64,000 nucleotides of DNA from Planctomycetota bacterium (GTDB taxonomy: Bacteria; Planctomycetota; Planctomycetia; Pirellulales; Pirellulaceae). Position 1 is the stretch's first letter. The number at the start of each line of letters is the position of its first letter. The notes beneath the pieces were generated by a model. The model was not told the origin of the DNA. It did no database searches and saw nothing but the letters and a program-made list of their open reading frames with translations. The stretch lies in contig JABAAE010000001.1 in NCBI GenBank assembly GCA_014238905.1, forward strand, positions 232,712-296,711, read 5' to 3'. This document shows, one piece after another, positions 16,682 through 26,700 of the stretch. A program made the position numbers and the translations under genes.

Positions 16682-19600
16682 ATGCGATTTCACAATCATC
16701 GAAAAGGCATCACCTTGTTATTTGTTGTGAGCATGATTGTCATGTTCATGCTGTTGGCGACGACTTTTCTGGTCATCTCTTCGCAGTATCTGCGCGGTGC
16801 CAAAGCCTTCGCCCAATCCGAGGTATTTAAACGGGAACCGGTCAACGATCTGGACGCTGCGCTTTATATGCTGCTCCGGGATACACGCGATCCCAACAAC
16901 CCGATTCGTACCCATTCCCTGCTGGCAGATGTTTACGGGTACAACTCAATTATCAAGGCAAGCGTCCAAAATGGCTCTGCTGAGTACGTGACGGGCAGCA
17001 ATCAAGCTTTCATCCAGATTGTTCTCGAAAATTCTCGGGGTCTGAACAACGGCCCTAAGGCATTCAGTCAAAATAAAAATTCCCATCTGGGTCAATTATT
17101 AACCATTACCAACGGTGGCATGCAGGGAATCACCTGCCGAATCGTCGGGCACGTTTACAACACCGGTGACGGTACACATTATTTTCGGGTGTTCCCCTAC
17201 CTGGATGACTTTTACACCGATGCGACGAACTTGCTGACCGCCCTCAACGCTGCTCCCGACGTGATTGTCAACGGCAAGCCGTTCCATGGAACGGGGGCCG
17301 GTTTTCAAAACGGTAACGATACCTATACCGCTTCCGATTCGTTCGCAGGAGAACAAGACGTCCCTCAATTGAGTGATGAGGCACTCAAACCGAACCGACG
17401 AGGGGAAAGCGAATCCAATTTGCTACAGAACTACATAGCCGATGGGGACGTCAACGAAGATTATGATGCTCCAGACTATCAAAACGTGTTTCTGGCGGGA
17501 GAAATTCCCTCTTTGTCTGGAGGCAATTATTCGGTCACCGTACTCCCTTCATTCCATCGACCGGCACTGATTTCCAGTGAATCCATTCGAACGGGAGCCT
17601 TTGTTCCGGAGACTGTTCTTCGGCCCATTGACCAGCTCGGTGGGTTTATGACGCTTCCAAGCCTGCCGCAAACGTTCCACCCTGTTTTAGGTTCGTCTCC
17701 ACCGACGCCTACGGACACCTCGCAATTTGGGCTCGATGACGCAATATTCCAATGGGATGTTGATAATGACAATGACTTGGTGAAAGACAGCGTTTGGATC
17801 GATCCCAATTTACCGATTCTCACCGACAAGGCAGGCCGCAGCTACAAACGCCTGTTTGCCATTCTCTGCCGGGACCTGGATGGAAAATTCAACCTCAACG
17901 CCCATTCCAATCGGTGGCATCTCGACAACGAATTCAGTGTCGATCTCGAATTCGGAAACCCACCCTTTGCTGCCGATGAAATTGGTAACTCAACCATCAG
18001 CACGGTCGCCTCTTTAGATGGCGGATTGACCTCTGCGCTGCCACGCGGAATGGGGATGGGCCCCCCCGAAGTCAACATGCGAACGATTCTTGGCAACAAT
18101 GACTTTTACGGTTTGATGTACGGCGATTCGGTCAACGGAATCTGGGGACGCAATGGGCAAGACGCAGTCAATTTACCCGCTCTTCCCCGACCCGGCGAAG
18201 TTCAGGCCAATCACATTGATTTCAATACGATGCTTAGATTTTACGATGTGTCACAAGGCATCCCCATTTTTGGAGGATCGTATGGATCGTATCCCGATGT
18301 CCAGGGACGACATACATTCGGTGTCGATTACAACGGGATGCCTATTTTCAGCGTCACAACCGCAGCCACAACAGAATTCCACGAGAATGAGTACGAACGA
18401 GTTTTGACCTCTCAATCCGGGTACGGATTCACCAGGACTCAAAATGGACTATCCGGCGCCGCCAACTATCAAACCGACGCGCCGTTTTCCTATGCCGAAA
18501 TCGAGCGTATCCTCCGTGGAAACGACAATGACGCGGCGACGCTGCCTAATCGAATCACCGCTCTGGCACCCGGTACTTTTAACTCGATCAACACCACGGC
18601 CAACCGATTCCAAACCATGTTCAACCGGATGAACTTTGGTGGGCACAGTTTTGACATGCCGGTTCTGGCCACCGATGTGGTGAGAGAATTACGGGATCAG
18701 TTAATAGCCAGCGGGCTGTCTGGAACCGTTCTCGAAGAAGAACTGGAGGAAATGCTTCCACCGGAGTTGTTTGCCGGAATCCGATTTGATATTAACCGGA
18801 TCCTCGGTGATGGTGAAGACGACAATGGTGACGTGGTCGTTGATAATCACTGGGGACTGTGGTCGGAGGACCTCGAAGCTACCCCGGGTAATCTCTCCCT
18901 GATCAGCGAAAGCGACCTCGATGAGGTGACCACGCTCAACCGCCACCTTGACCTGGACAACGATGGACTACTGGGAAATGCAGATCTGGACGAACACTTG
19001 GTCAGGTACCAGAATGCCAAGCACCTCTATGTCATGATGCGAATGATCCTGCGCACCAGCGGTGTGGATCAACAAGCTGGCGAGATTGAAAAGGTGATTG
19101 GCAACCAGGATCTCAACGGAGATGGCAATTTTAACACCACCGACGATCTGGCCATTTTCATCGCCCAATGGGCGATCAACGTGATCGACTTTCGTGATAA
19201 AGACTCGATCATGACACCCTTTGAATTCGATTTGAACCCGTTCAATGGATGGGATGTCGACGGTAACCCGATGTACAGCGACTTCCTGCGTGATGGTAAC
19301 AACGCACCCCTCGCCGGGCCTGTTGACGAACGGGACAACTACGTTGTTTTCGGCTTGGAAAAACCGAATTTATTGATGACCGAAACCATTGCCTGGCACG
19401 ACCGGCGCACCGAAGATACAGACGACGAGACCCCAGGGGTACCCGGCAATCCAAATCCGCCTGGTAAAGGCAAAGGGATTGGCAATGGCAAAAAGAAAGG
19501 TAAGGGGCCTGGCGACGACAACGACAATGATCAACGCCTGCGACCGCTCGGTGCCATGTTCGTCGAACTCTACAACGCCCACGGTGTTTCGGCTGCCCGG

Positions 19601-21943
19601 ACTGCCGATGTCTATAGCATGCCCGCAGAAGCAGATGGATACGATGTCGCGACCAACAATGGAATCGATTTGACCCGTCTATCGTTGACCGTAGGGGTTT
19701 CCGACGCCAGTGGCACAGTCGCCACCAAAGAAGCTCCCGTTTGGCGGATCGTTGTGACCGATGACGATGTCGACCTCGATCTGCGGAACAGCAATGGCCT
19801 GTTTTTCAACCGCCAAGAGAACGGTGCCGACGCTCAAGACGAAATCGAGCGGGTGATCTATTTCGTTTCCCAAGACGATTATCAACCATCGGATTTGCGT
19901 TACGATTTACCGGGGAGGGTGCTGGAAGAAAACGGGATGTTCCTGTTGACACAAGAGGTGCACGACGCACTGTCTCCCTTGACAGGCGTTGCCAGCGCGG
20001 TGATTGGGACCGGAGCGATTCCCGTTGGAAACAACCCCAACAACCCCGACTCCTACCTTGCCCCGCTCGGTCGCCGAACCGATGTCGACCAAGATAATGA
20101 AGATGACGACGTCAAATACTCGGAAACACGAAGTTTGTCCATGGTCGCCGGGTCGAGCGTCAACTCAATGATTGTTCGTGATTTGGATGCTGGTGGTAAC
20201 CCGGTCAATTACGAAAAAGCAACGTTGAGCATTCCCATCGAACACCTCAACGTCTCCGAACCGATTGGTGGCTACAACCTGGGCGATCGTACAACACTAC
20301 CCAAAACAGTGGAAGACGACGACGGCACCCGGTATACCGAGACCATCTACCGAGACAGTGATGGAGCGCCCTACATCTTTGATGGTCCGTTGGATCAAAA
20401 CAGTCGTCCTGCGGCCAATGGGGATAATCGATTTGATGGTTCATTCCCTGTGAATCGAAATGAGTCGATGCGCAGCTACCGTGTGCTGCATCTGCAGCGC
20501 CTGGCCAATCCACTGGCGGGCTGGCACCCGAAGTCCAACCCCTATTTGACCGTCGACTCGATGCCAATTGACCTGTCGGTTTTTGATGGTGCCGATACAA
20601 GTGACTTGGCCGCTTTCGACCAGGCTGACGGCTTTGGCACCAAGGAACGTGGGGAAACCCAAGGAGTCAATCGGAATCTCTGGCGAGTGGAACCGGACCG
20701 AATTCAACCAAACCGACCTGCTGGAAACGACGATCACTATTTCAGCTTTTATATCGAAGATCCGACCACTGCCGCTGAAGAGGAATCACTCGGGCATACC
20801 AAACTAGGTGCCCAAGATCAGATCAATCACTCCTTCGATTTTACCAACAACCAGATTTATAATGGCAGCTCCAAGACCTATCCTTCGTTGGCGTGGAACA
20901 ATCGTCCCTTTGTCAGCCAGTATGAACTGATGCTGGTACCCCATTCCAGTTCTTCAAAATTGCTGCGAAAGTACCATACGACATCGGACCTTAACCAAGA
21001 CAATCCAAACGCTCCTCCGGGAATCGCGGCGAATATTTTTGAAGACAACGCAAACAGTCTCCATAACGGATATGGCCATCTGCTGAATTGGTTTCAGGGT
21101 TCCGAAGGCCTCAGTGGCAATAACGGTCCAGACTTTCACCGAATCCTGGATTCGGTTTACGTTCCCAGCCGATTCAGCCAGACCGAAACCTATTTGGATC
21201 CCGATGTATTTGGTCAGATCGCAGCACCTGACTGGTACCTCGACGTTGATGAAGCGACCGGAAATGGTGACAGCTCTTCCAGTTTCGATGCCGCTGATCC
21301 CGGTTTTCGAGCCCCCATGAATTTAATTAGTCAATACCGGGAACCTGGTAAGGTCAACATCAACACCATTTCGACACGACAGGTTTGGACTGGCATCAAC
21401 GGTGGGGATTCTGGCCGCGGCGGGCACGAAATCGCCTCTTTTGCCGAACTGGCCAACTCGCGCCGAGATGGTGCTGGAACGCAGGTTCTCGGAGCGATTA
21501 ATGGCCCCACGTTTTTCCCTCGACCTTTCCGGGGTTCGCATACTGGAAACCTGGTACCCGATGTTACTTCAGTACCGGTCAGCAATCCTGCCAATAGTGG
21601 TTTATTAAGAAATCACGTCAACGGGAGCAACCAACCTTTATTGGCAGCGCCAAGTTCGACCGTCAACTCCGACCGGCACCCCAGCCTGAGATATCTCTCC
21701 CGATCACGATTGGGCAACCTGACGACGACGCGGTCCAACGTCTACGCCGTCTGGATTACGATGGGATACTTCAAGTATATTCCCGAACGCAATCAAATCG
21801 GTGAAGAATTGGGCGCTTCGACAGGTGAAGCCGAACGACACCGAGCATTTTACATGATCGATCGGTCGATCCCGGTCGGATTCGAGCCTGGCAAAAACCA
21901 TAATGTCGACAAGACCATCATGCTTCGCAGATACCTCGAGTAG
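16682..21943 (+). CDS. Giant GspK-like minor pseudopilin (1753 residues)
   Basis: Starts as a prepilin-like protein, RKG|ITLLFVVSMIVMFMLLATTF. As in GspK it lacks the Glu at +5 found in other pseudopilins (Phe here). Near the C-terminus PGKVNINTIS (about residue 1556) matches the G-K-[IV]-N-[IL]-N-T stretch of GspK. GspK proteins are normally about 320 residues, so this is roughly five times longer. The extra body is acidic and has many DxDxDG-like loops: DVDNDNDLVKD, DLDNDGLLGNADLD (about 757) and a dockerin-like DLNGDGNFNTTDDL (about 810). A Gly/Lys-rich patch lies near 922-945. It would sit at the pseudopilus tip, exposed to the periplasm or beyond. Assignment to K is by N-terminus, the NINT motif and gene order. 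Confidence 0.8.
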   Translation: MRFHNHRKGITLLFVVSMIVMFMLLATTFLVISSQYLRGAKAFAQSEVFKREPVNDLDAALYMLLRDTRDPNNPIRTHSLLADVYGYNSIIKASVQNGSAEYVTGSNQAFIQIVLENSRGLNNGPKAFSQNKNSHLGQLLTITNGGMQGITCRIVGHVYNTGDGTHYFRVFPYLDDFYTDATNLLTALNAAPDVIVNGKPFHGTGAGFQNGNDTYTASDSFAGEQDVPQLSDEALKPNRRGESESNLLQNYIADGDVNEDYDAPDYQNVFLAGEIPSLSGGNYSVTVLPSFHRPALISSESIRTGAFVPETVLRPIDQLGGFMTLPSLPQTFHPVLGSSPPTPTDTSQFGLDDAIFQWDVDNDNDLVKDSVWIDPNLPILTDKAGRSYKRLFAILCRDLDGKFNLNAHSNRWHLDNEFSVDLEFGNPPFAADEIGNSTISTVASLDGGLTSALPRGMGMGPPEVNMRTILGNNDFYGLMYGDSVNGIWGRNGQDAVNLPALPRPGEVQANHIDFNTMLRFYDVSQGIPIFGGSYGSYPDVQGRHTFGVDYNGMPIFSVTTAATTEFHENEYERVLTSQSGYGFTRTQNGLSGAANYQTDAPFSYAEIERILRGNDNDAATLPNRITALAPGTFNSINTTANRFQTMFNRMNFGGHSFDMPVLATDVVRELRDQLIASGLSGTVLEEELEEMLPPELFAGIRFDINRILGDGEDDNGDVVVDNHWGLWSEDLEATPGNLSLISESDLDEVTTLNRHLDLDNDGLLGNADLDEHLVRYQNAKHLYVMMRMILRTSGVDQQAGEIEKVIGNQDLNGDGNFNTTDDLAIFIAQWAINVIDFRDKDSIMTPFEFDLNPFNGWDVDGNPMYSDFLRDGNNAPLAGPVDERDNYVVFGLEKPNLLMTETIAWHDRRTEDTDDETPGVPGNPNPPGKGKGIGNGKKKGKGPGDDNDNDQRLRPLGAMFVELYNAHGVSAARTADVYSMPAEADGYDVATNNGIDLTRLSLTVGVSDASGTVATKEAPVWRIVVTDDDVDLDLRNSNGLFFNRQENGADAQDEIERVIYFVSQDDYQPSDLRYDLPGRVLEENGMFLLTQEVHDALSPLTGVASAVIGTGAIPVGNNPNNPDSYLAPLGRRTDVDQDNEDDDVKYSETRSLSMVAGSSVNSMIVRDLDAGGNPVNYEKATLSIPIEHLNVSEPIGGYNLGDRTTLPKTVEDDDGTRYTETIYRDSDGAPYIFDGPLDQNSRPAANGDNRFDGSFPVNRNESMRSYRVLHLQRLANPLAGWHPKSNPYLTVDSMPIDLSVFDGADTSDLAAFDQADGFGTKERGETQGVNRNLWRVEPDRIQPNRPAGNDDHYFSFYIEDPTTAAEEESLGHTKLGAQDQINHSFDFTNNQIYNGSSKTYPSLAWNNRPFVSQYELMLVPHSSSSKLLRKYHTTSDLNQDNPNAPPGIAANIFEDNANSLHNGYGHLLNWFQGSEGLSGNNGPDFHRILDSVYVPSRFSQTETYLDPDVFGQIAAPDWYLDVDEATGNGDSSSSFDAADPGFRAPMNLISQYREPGKVNINTISTRQVWTGINGGDSGRGGHEIASFAELANSRRDGAGTQVLGAINGPTFFPRPFRGSHTGNLVPDVTSVPVSNPANSGLLRNHVNGSNQPLLAAPSSTVNSDRHPSLRYLSRSRLGNLTTTRSNVYAVWITMGYFKYIPERNQIGEELGASTGEAERHRAFYMIDRSIPVGFEPGKNHNVDKTIMLRRYLE

Positions 21944-21969
21944 TCGCAAAAGATACGGAAACCTCCCCT

Positions 21970-23283
21970 ATGAATCAACTCAACGATAGCATTGCGATGG
22001 AAAACAGAAACTCAAAATTCGGGTTTACTTTGACCGAGGTCTTGGTCGCGGTAGTGCTGACCCTGATTCTACTAGGATTGATGATCCGGGCATTCACTGC
22101 CTCGGGTTCGGAAATTGCCAAAGGCCGGGCCCTGCTGGAAATCGCTGGACAGTTGCGGTCGACATCCGAACTGCTACGCAGTGATTTGGGGGGCGTGACC
22201 GCGACGATGATCCCACGAAAACCTGTCAGCAGTGCGACAGGGTATTTTGAGTATATCGAGGGTATAGCCAAAGACACCACGATTCATACATTGAAAATTG
22301 GCAGCCCCGATCCCTCAGCCGTTTTTGGGGATGTGGATGATATCCTGATGTTTACCGCCCGAAGTTTGGATCAACCGTTCCGCGGTCGATTCGGTGGCCA
22401 AATCATTGAATCCAATTATGCTGAAATCATCTGGTGGACGGTTTTCGAGGATGAAAATGGCGACAATCAGTTTAATTCCGACGAGAATCTCCGGCTTTTT
22501 CGCCGGGTCCTTTTGATTCGTCCTGATCTCATCACAACGGCCACCGACGTTGGTGAATTCTGGCAGGCCAACGATGTGTCCGCTCGACTGGCAGCCGACG
22601 GCAGTGTCCTGGCTAATTCACTAGGCGACTTGACCGATCGCGCCAATCGATTTGCCAGGGCAGGAACGTCTTTTCCACACGAACCTGATTACGCTCTTCT
22701 CCAGGGATCCAACCAATTTGTGCTCTCTAATCCGACTCCAAATGGGGGGGCAATTAATTTGAATGAAGGCGAAGACATCATGCTGTCCGCGGTGGCAGCT
22801 TTTGATGTTCGGGCCTATGACCCGGTCGCTCAAATGCGACAGTCGCCCGATTTAACCACTGGACTCTCGCCAAGCGATTTTGGCTACGCGGCCGGACTCG
22901 GACCGGCTGGTTACGGGGCTTACGTCGATCTCAATATCGATTTTGTCATCAGCCCTGAAAATGGAGGTGGAATTTTTACAGGTGGCCCCCAATTCCCTGC
23001 GCCCGATGATAATTCGATTACATGGCAAGCAGCCACGTACTGTACCTGGTCAGCCAGCTACGAAGCGGATGGGACAGATCAGGATAATGATAATGTGATC
23101 GACGAAGGGAGTAATCGGCTCGATGATGACGGGGCCAATGGACCAGATGATATCGTAGAATTCGAAACGCGGCCCCCTTACCCTTATCCGCTACGTGGTA
23201 TTCAAGTCACCCTGCGGGTGGTCGAGCCCTCTTCGAGCGTGGTGCGGCAAACATCCGTCACAGCCAATTTCGTACCCGAGTAG
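21970..23283 (+). CDS. Type II secretion pseudopilin, GspJ/PilW-like
   Basis: A 437-residue minor pseudopilin with leader NSKFG|FTLTEVLVAVVLTLILLG and Glu at +5. The following helix (GRALLEIAGQLRSTSELLRSDL) resembles the J/PilW family, where an R-x-D-L helix follows the membrane segment. A second ATG at 21997 would give a 9-residue leader and is equally plausible. The globular domain again contains calcium-type acidic loops (DENGDNQFNSDEN and DQDNDNVIDEG). It is the last gene of the locus: 26 bp after gspK, followed by a hairpin and tandem repeats. No GspD, L, M, C or prepilin peptidase gene is in this window. Confidence 0.8.
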   Translation: MNQLNDSIAMENRNSKFGFTLTEVLVAVVLTLILLGLMIRAFTASGSEIAKGRALLEIAGQLRSTSELLRSDLGGVTATMIPRKPVSSATGYFEYIEGIAKDTTIHTLKIGSPDPSAVFGDVDDILMFTARSLDQPFRGRFGGQIIESNYAEIIWWTVFEDENGDNQFNSDENLRLFRRVLLIRPDLITTATDVGEFWQANDVSARLAADGSVLANSLGDLTDRANRFARAGTSFPHEPDYALLQGSNQFVLSNPTPNGGAINLNEGEDIMLSAVAAFDVRAYDPVAQMRQSPDLTTGLSPSDFGYAAGLGPAGYGAYVDLNIDFVISPENGGGIFTGGPQFPAPDDNSITWQAATYCTWSASYEADGTDQDNDNVIDEGSNRLDDDGANGPDDIVEFETRPPYPYPLRGIQVTLRVVEPSSSVVRQTSVTANFVPE

Positions 23284-23345
23284 AGCCATCCTCTCACCGG
23301 CTAGAGGGATGACCAGCTAGGCGTTTGGCCAATCCACTGTCTGGC

Positions 23346-23417
23346 GTCAAGACAGCGTTATCGATCAAGACAGCGTTATCGATCAAGACAGCGTTATCGA
23401 TCAAGACAGCGTTATGT
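23346..23417. repeat. Tandem repeat, 18-bp unit x4
   Basis: Four contiguous copies of atcaagacagcgttatcg. The first begins with g instead of a, and the last diverges in its final two bases. There is no spacer and no internal dyad. Confidence 0.95.
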
Positions 23418-23492
23418 GCCCATCTGGGCGGCCGATCGAATTCTTTTTTGGAAAAGCCGCATCGGCAGGTCCCGCTTCTGGGCTGACCCATG

Positions 23493-23700
23493 TTTTGGCA
23501 CCAGCTCTCTTTGGCACCAGCTCTCTTTGACACCAGCTCTCTTTGACACCAGCTCTCTTTGACACCGGCTTTCTTTGACACCGGCTCTCTTTGACACCGG
23601 CTCTCTTTGACACCGGCTCTCTTTGGCACCGGCTCTCTTTGACACCGGCTCTCTTTGGCACCGGCTCTCTTTGGCACCGGCTCTCTTTGACACCGGCTCC
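23493..23700. repeat. Tandem repeat, 16-bp unit x12 plus partial copy
   Basis: Twelve full copies of ctctctttgRcaccRg (R = a or g at two fixed positions; one copy has cttt in place of ctct), preceded by a partial copy (23493-23504) and ending in ctcc. The two variable positions change independently along the array. The copies upstream of 23553 end in cag and the later ones in cgg, a pattern expected from stepwise local duplication. Confidence 0.95.
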
Positions 23701-23756
23701 CACTGCGAACTATGGTCTACAACACCCGAACAAAGCGGTAAAAGTGGAAAAGCGAA

Positions 23757-26700
23757 TCACTTTTCCAATTTGAGCTTTTCCAGATGCCTAGGACCCTGTT
23801 GGTGAATTTCCATCAAAAACTTGACCAGATCCAGAAAGTCTTCACGGCCACTAAATTGGTTAGCTAAACCAGCCGGCATCAACGAATTTTTTCCGATTTT
23901 CCTTGCCTCAATATCTTCCAAGGGTATCCGGATCTCTTTTCCTCCTGAGGGCTCCCGCAGTACCAGAATCTCGTCATCCTCACTAACAGGAAATCCACTG
24001 ATCACGATTCCATCAATCGTCTGCACCATCACCGGCTCGAAACCCTTTCGAATTTCTTTGGAAGGGCGCAAAATTGAATCAACCAGTAGCGAATCCGTCA
24101 CACCATCACGACGGGCCGCAAGATCCGGACCCAATCGATCACCGACCTGCGGATCATGACATTTCGCACAGGAATAAGCTGGATTGTAAAATAGCTTTGC
24201 GCCCCTTTGGGCATCGCCAAGGCGACGGGACTGCTCTGCAAGTTCAAGCGATGACTCCGACCCAAGGGTTTCGGCCAACGATTTCACGTCCAAACTGATG
24301 GAACCCGGAACGCCTTTGATGGCCAACTCGTGAATGGACCAATATTTGGAATTGGATTGCCCGGTTTGCGTGACGCGGATGTGGCGGATGGGAGAAAAAT
24401 CGGTCAGCTCCAGTTCTGTCACCGGACCGGTTCCCCGGCCCTGGAGGACTGGTTCACTCCAGGTTTGGCCATCCTGAGAAACTCGCACGAGGTAACCCCG
24501 AGGATAATCGTCCTTGGAACCACGTGTATCGAGCGTCATCGCCAGGACCCGAGTTGGTTCTGGTAATTCGATTGAAAGCCACATCTCCGGACGCTGGTGC
24601 ATTCCCGTATCCCAGCGTGATCCGGCGTTACCATCGATAGCCGACTGAACGCTCTTTTGATTATGGCTGGCTGTCAGTTTCCACTGTTTTTGATTGGCTA
24701 ACGGTGGAGGATTAAACAAGACGAGTTCGTTCACCGTCCAGGGACCTACCCGGTGGGTCGTATCGGCGCGAATGCGTTTGACATCGGTCGCCTCGATCAA
24801 AGGGGCACTGTTGCCCCAGCTGTTGCGAATGTACGTGGCGACATCGGCGATCCAGCGATCATCATTGCGTCCCATGGGCAGCATCAAGCCACCCGCAAAA
24901 GTTTTTCCCTCAATCGGCCCAATCAACCCATTTAAAAGGATGCGTGTCAGGCTGGCTTGGTGTCCTTTGACCCGGGCCGATCCGACCAGCGAAGGAGCGA
25001 GCATCATCCCTTGTTTATCGGGCGATGGGAGCCCTTTTCCGTCGGGACCATGGCAGGTCACGCAGAGTGACTTGTAAATCGTTTGACCTCGCACAACCGA
25101 ATCGGCCAGCAACTGATTACGCCTCCTGAGTTCTGCCAACTTCTTGCGCTCGGCAATCACTGATTGCATGTTGCCTCGGACCTGCCTGGCAATTTCGGTG
25201 ACTGCCACGTTTTTGGAATGGAGAGTCAGGATCTGTTTTTCCAATTCCTCTGCGGCGGGATGCCCACCTCGCTGAAGCGAAAGCAGCGTCTGGATCACAA
25301 CACTGGGATCGGGGTCCTTGATCAGCCCGGAAATAGAGAGGTCATGAGAACGATCATTGCCGATCCTGGCCTCGGCAATTCGCATCGCCGCCGCCCGCAC
25401 ACGGGGATCCGAATCGGCAAACGAGGTTTCCAGCACAGCCATCTCAATTGCCGAAAGCCCCTCCAAAGTCCACAAGGCATGCAATCGGCCTAGCGGACTG
25501 GCTGAGTGAATCGCCATCTTTTGAAGCGCAGGGATGACGCTTTTATCATTGTGAAGAATCAGCAGTTTCTGGGCCTCACTTCGCCACCACCCGTTCGGAT
25601 CGGCAAGATGAACCACCAATTCCGCAGGCGTTTCATCCAACATTCTTGGCCGACGAACGGGCCGCTTGGAGCCCGTATGGTCAATGCGAAAAATCCGTCC
25701 CCGACCAATGTTTTTGTCCAGCTCGTACTTCTCCACAATCCCTCGCAAATAGGATCCCGGTCGCACCCAATTACCTTCCTGAATAATGCCCCGATACATG
25801 TCCACAATGTACAAGGATCCATCCGGCCCAGTCGCGCTGTTGACTGGCCGGAAATTCGGATCGGTTGCCGTAATAAACTCGCTCTTGGGATAGGCATTGG
25901 AAACGACAATTCGCCCCTGATCGTTGGTCACATTGGCCCGGCGAATCAACCGTCCTACCGGCTCGCAAATAATCAGATCCCCATCAAAATCAGCGGGCAT
26001 TTGGTCGCCCCGATAAACCGACTGACCGCAACTGGCGGTGAATCGGTTCAGCGTGTCATTTTCTCGCAACCTGCCCCGACCACCCTGTGTATCCGGCACG
26101 TTATCGATAGGGAACACCTCTCGAAAATTGTCTGCCTGTTCACCCCCCAACGCAATTCGACCATAGACGATCGGTTGCTGAAAATCAGTCGCCGGGTTTT
26201 CACCACCGGCACTGGAATAAAAAATCCGCCCAACATTGTCATGGGTCAAACCCCATTGACCCGCCCCATGGGGAATGGTCTGCCGAATCACCTTGCCATC
26301 AAGCACCCGGTATCGATGTCCGGAATACGTTGTGTAGATCCAATTATCCACATTCCAGATCAAGCCACTCGGTTGATGCTCGAGGTTACCGCCACGACCA
26401 CCTCCCTCATGCCAGATCTCGATTTTGTCCGCCACACCGTCCCCATCGGTATCCTGGTAGCTTTTCAGGTCCAGAGTGTTGGTTTCGCGAATGATAACCC
26501 GATCGAGCAGCGGCAGTACCATTCGTGGCAAGGAAAGGTGATCTGCAAACACCGTATGTTTGTCGTAGACCCCATCTCCATCGGTATCTTCATGCCGGGA
26601 AACACGACTGGTGGGTTTCAGTTGATTTTGGCCATCGATCTCCTGCATGTAAGTCCGCATCTCCACGACATATAACCGACCGTTTCCGTCCCAAGCAATT

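Larger units (their letters stand above)
23284..23756. other. Repeat-dominated intergenic region at the convergent end of the pseudopilin operon
   Basis: 473 bp between the GspJ-like gene (plus) and the haem dehydrogenase-like gene (minus). It starts with a hairpin, CATCCTCT (23287-23294) with AGAGgGATG (23303-23311), without a T-run. Two tandem-repeat arrays make up more than half of it. Long open frames cross the arrays in several frames but only because the units lack stop codons; no gene is supported. Confidence 0.7.

Noticed and set aside
23493..23700. CRISPR-like array
   Set aside because: Units follow each other with no spacers, the unit is 16 bp and there are no cas genes.
23294..23805. 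Open frames of 60-127 codons across the repeat block, on both strands (e.g. a Lys/Arg/Cys repeat protein on the minus strand)
   Set aside because: They exist only because the 16-bp and 18-bp units lack stop codons in several frames; composition is purely repetitive and no start or ribosome site is convincing.
25506..26675. 389-codon plus-strand open frame
   Set aside because: It is antisense to the haem dehydrogenase-like gene, whose domains and haem sites are clear; a shadow frame in a long coding region.
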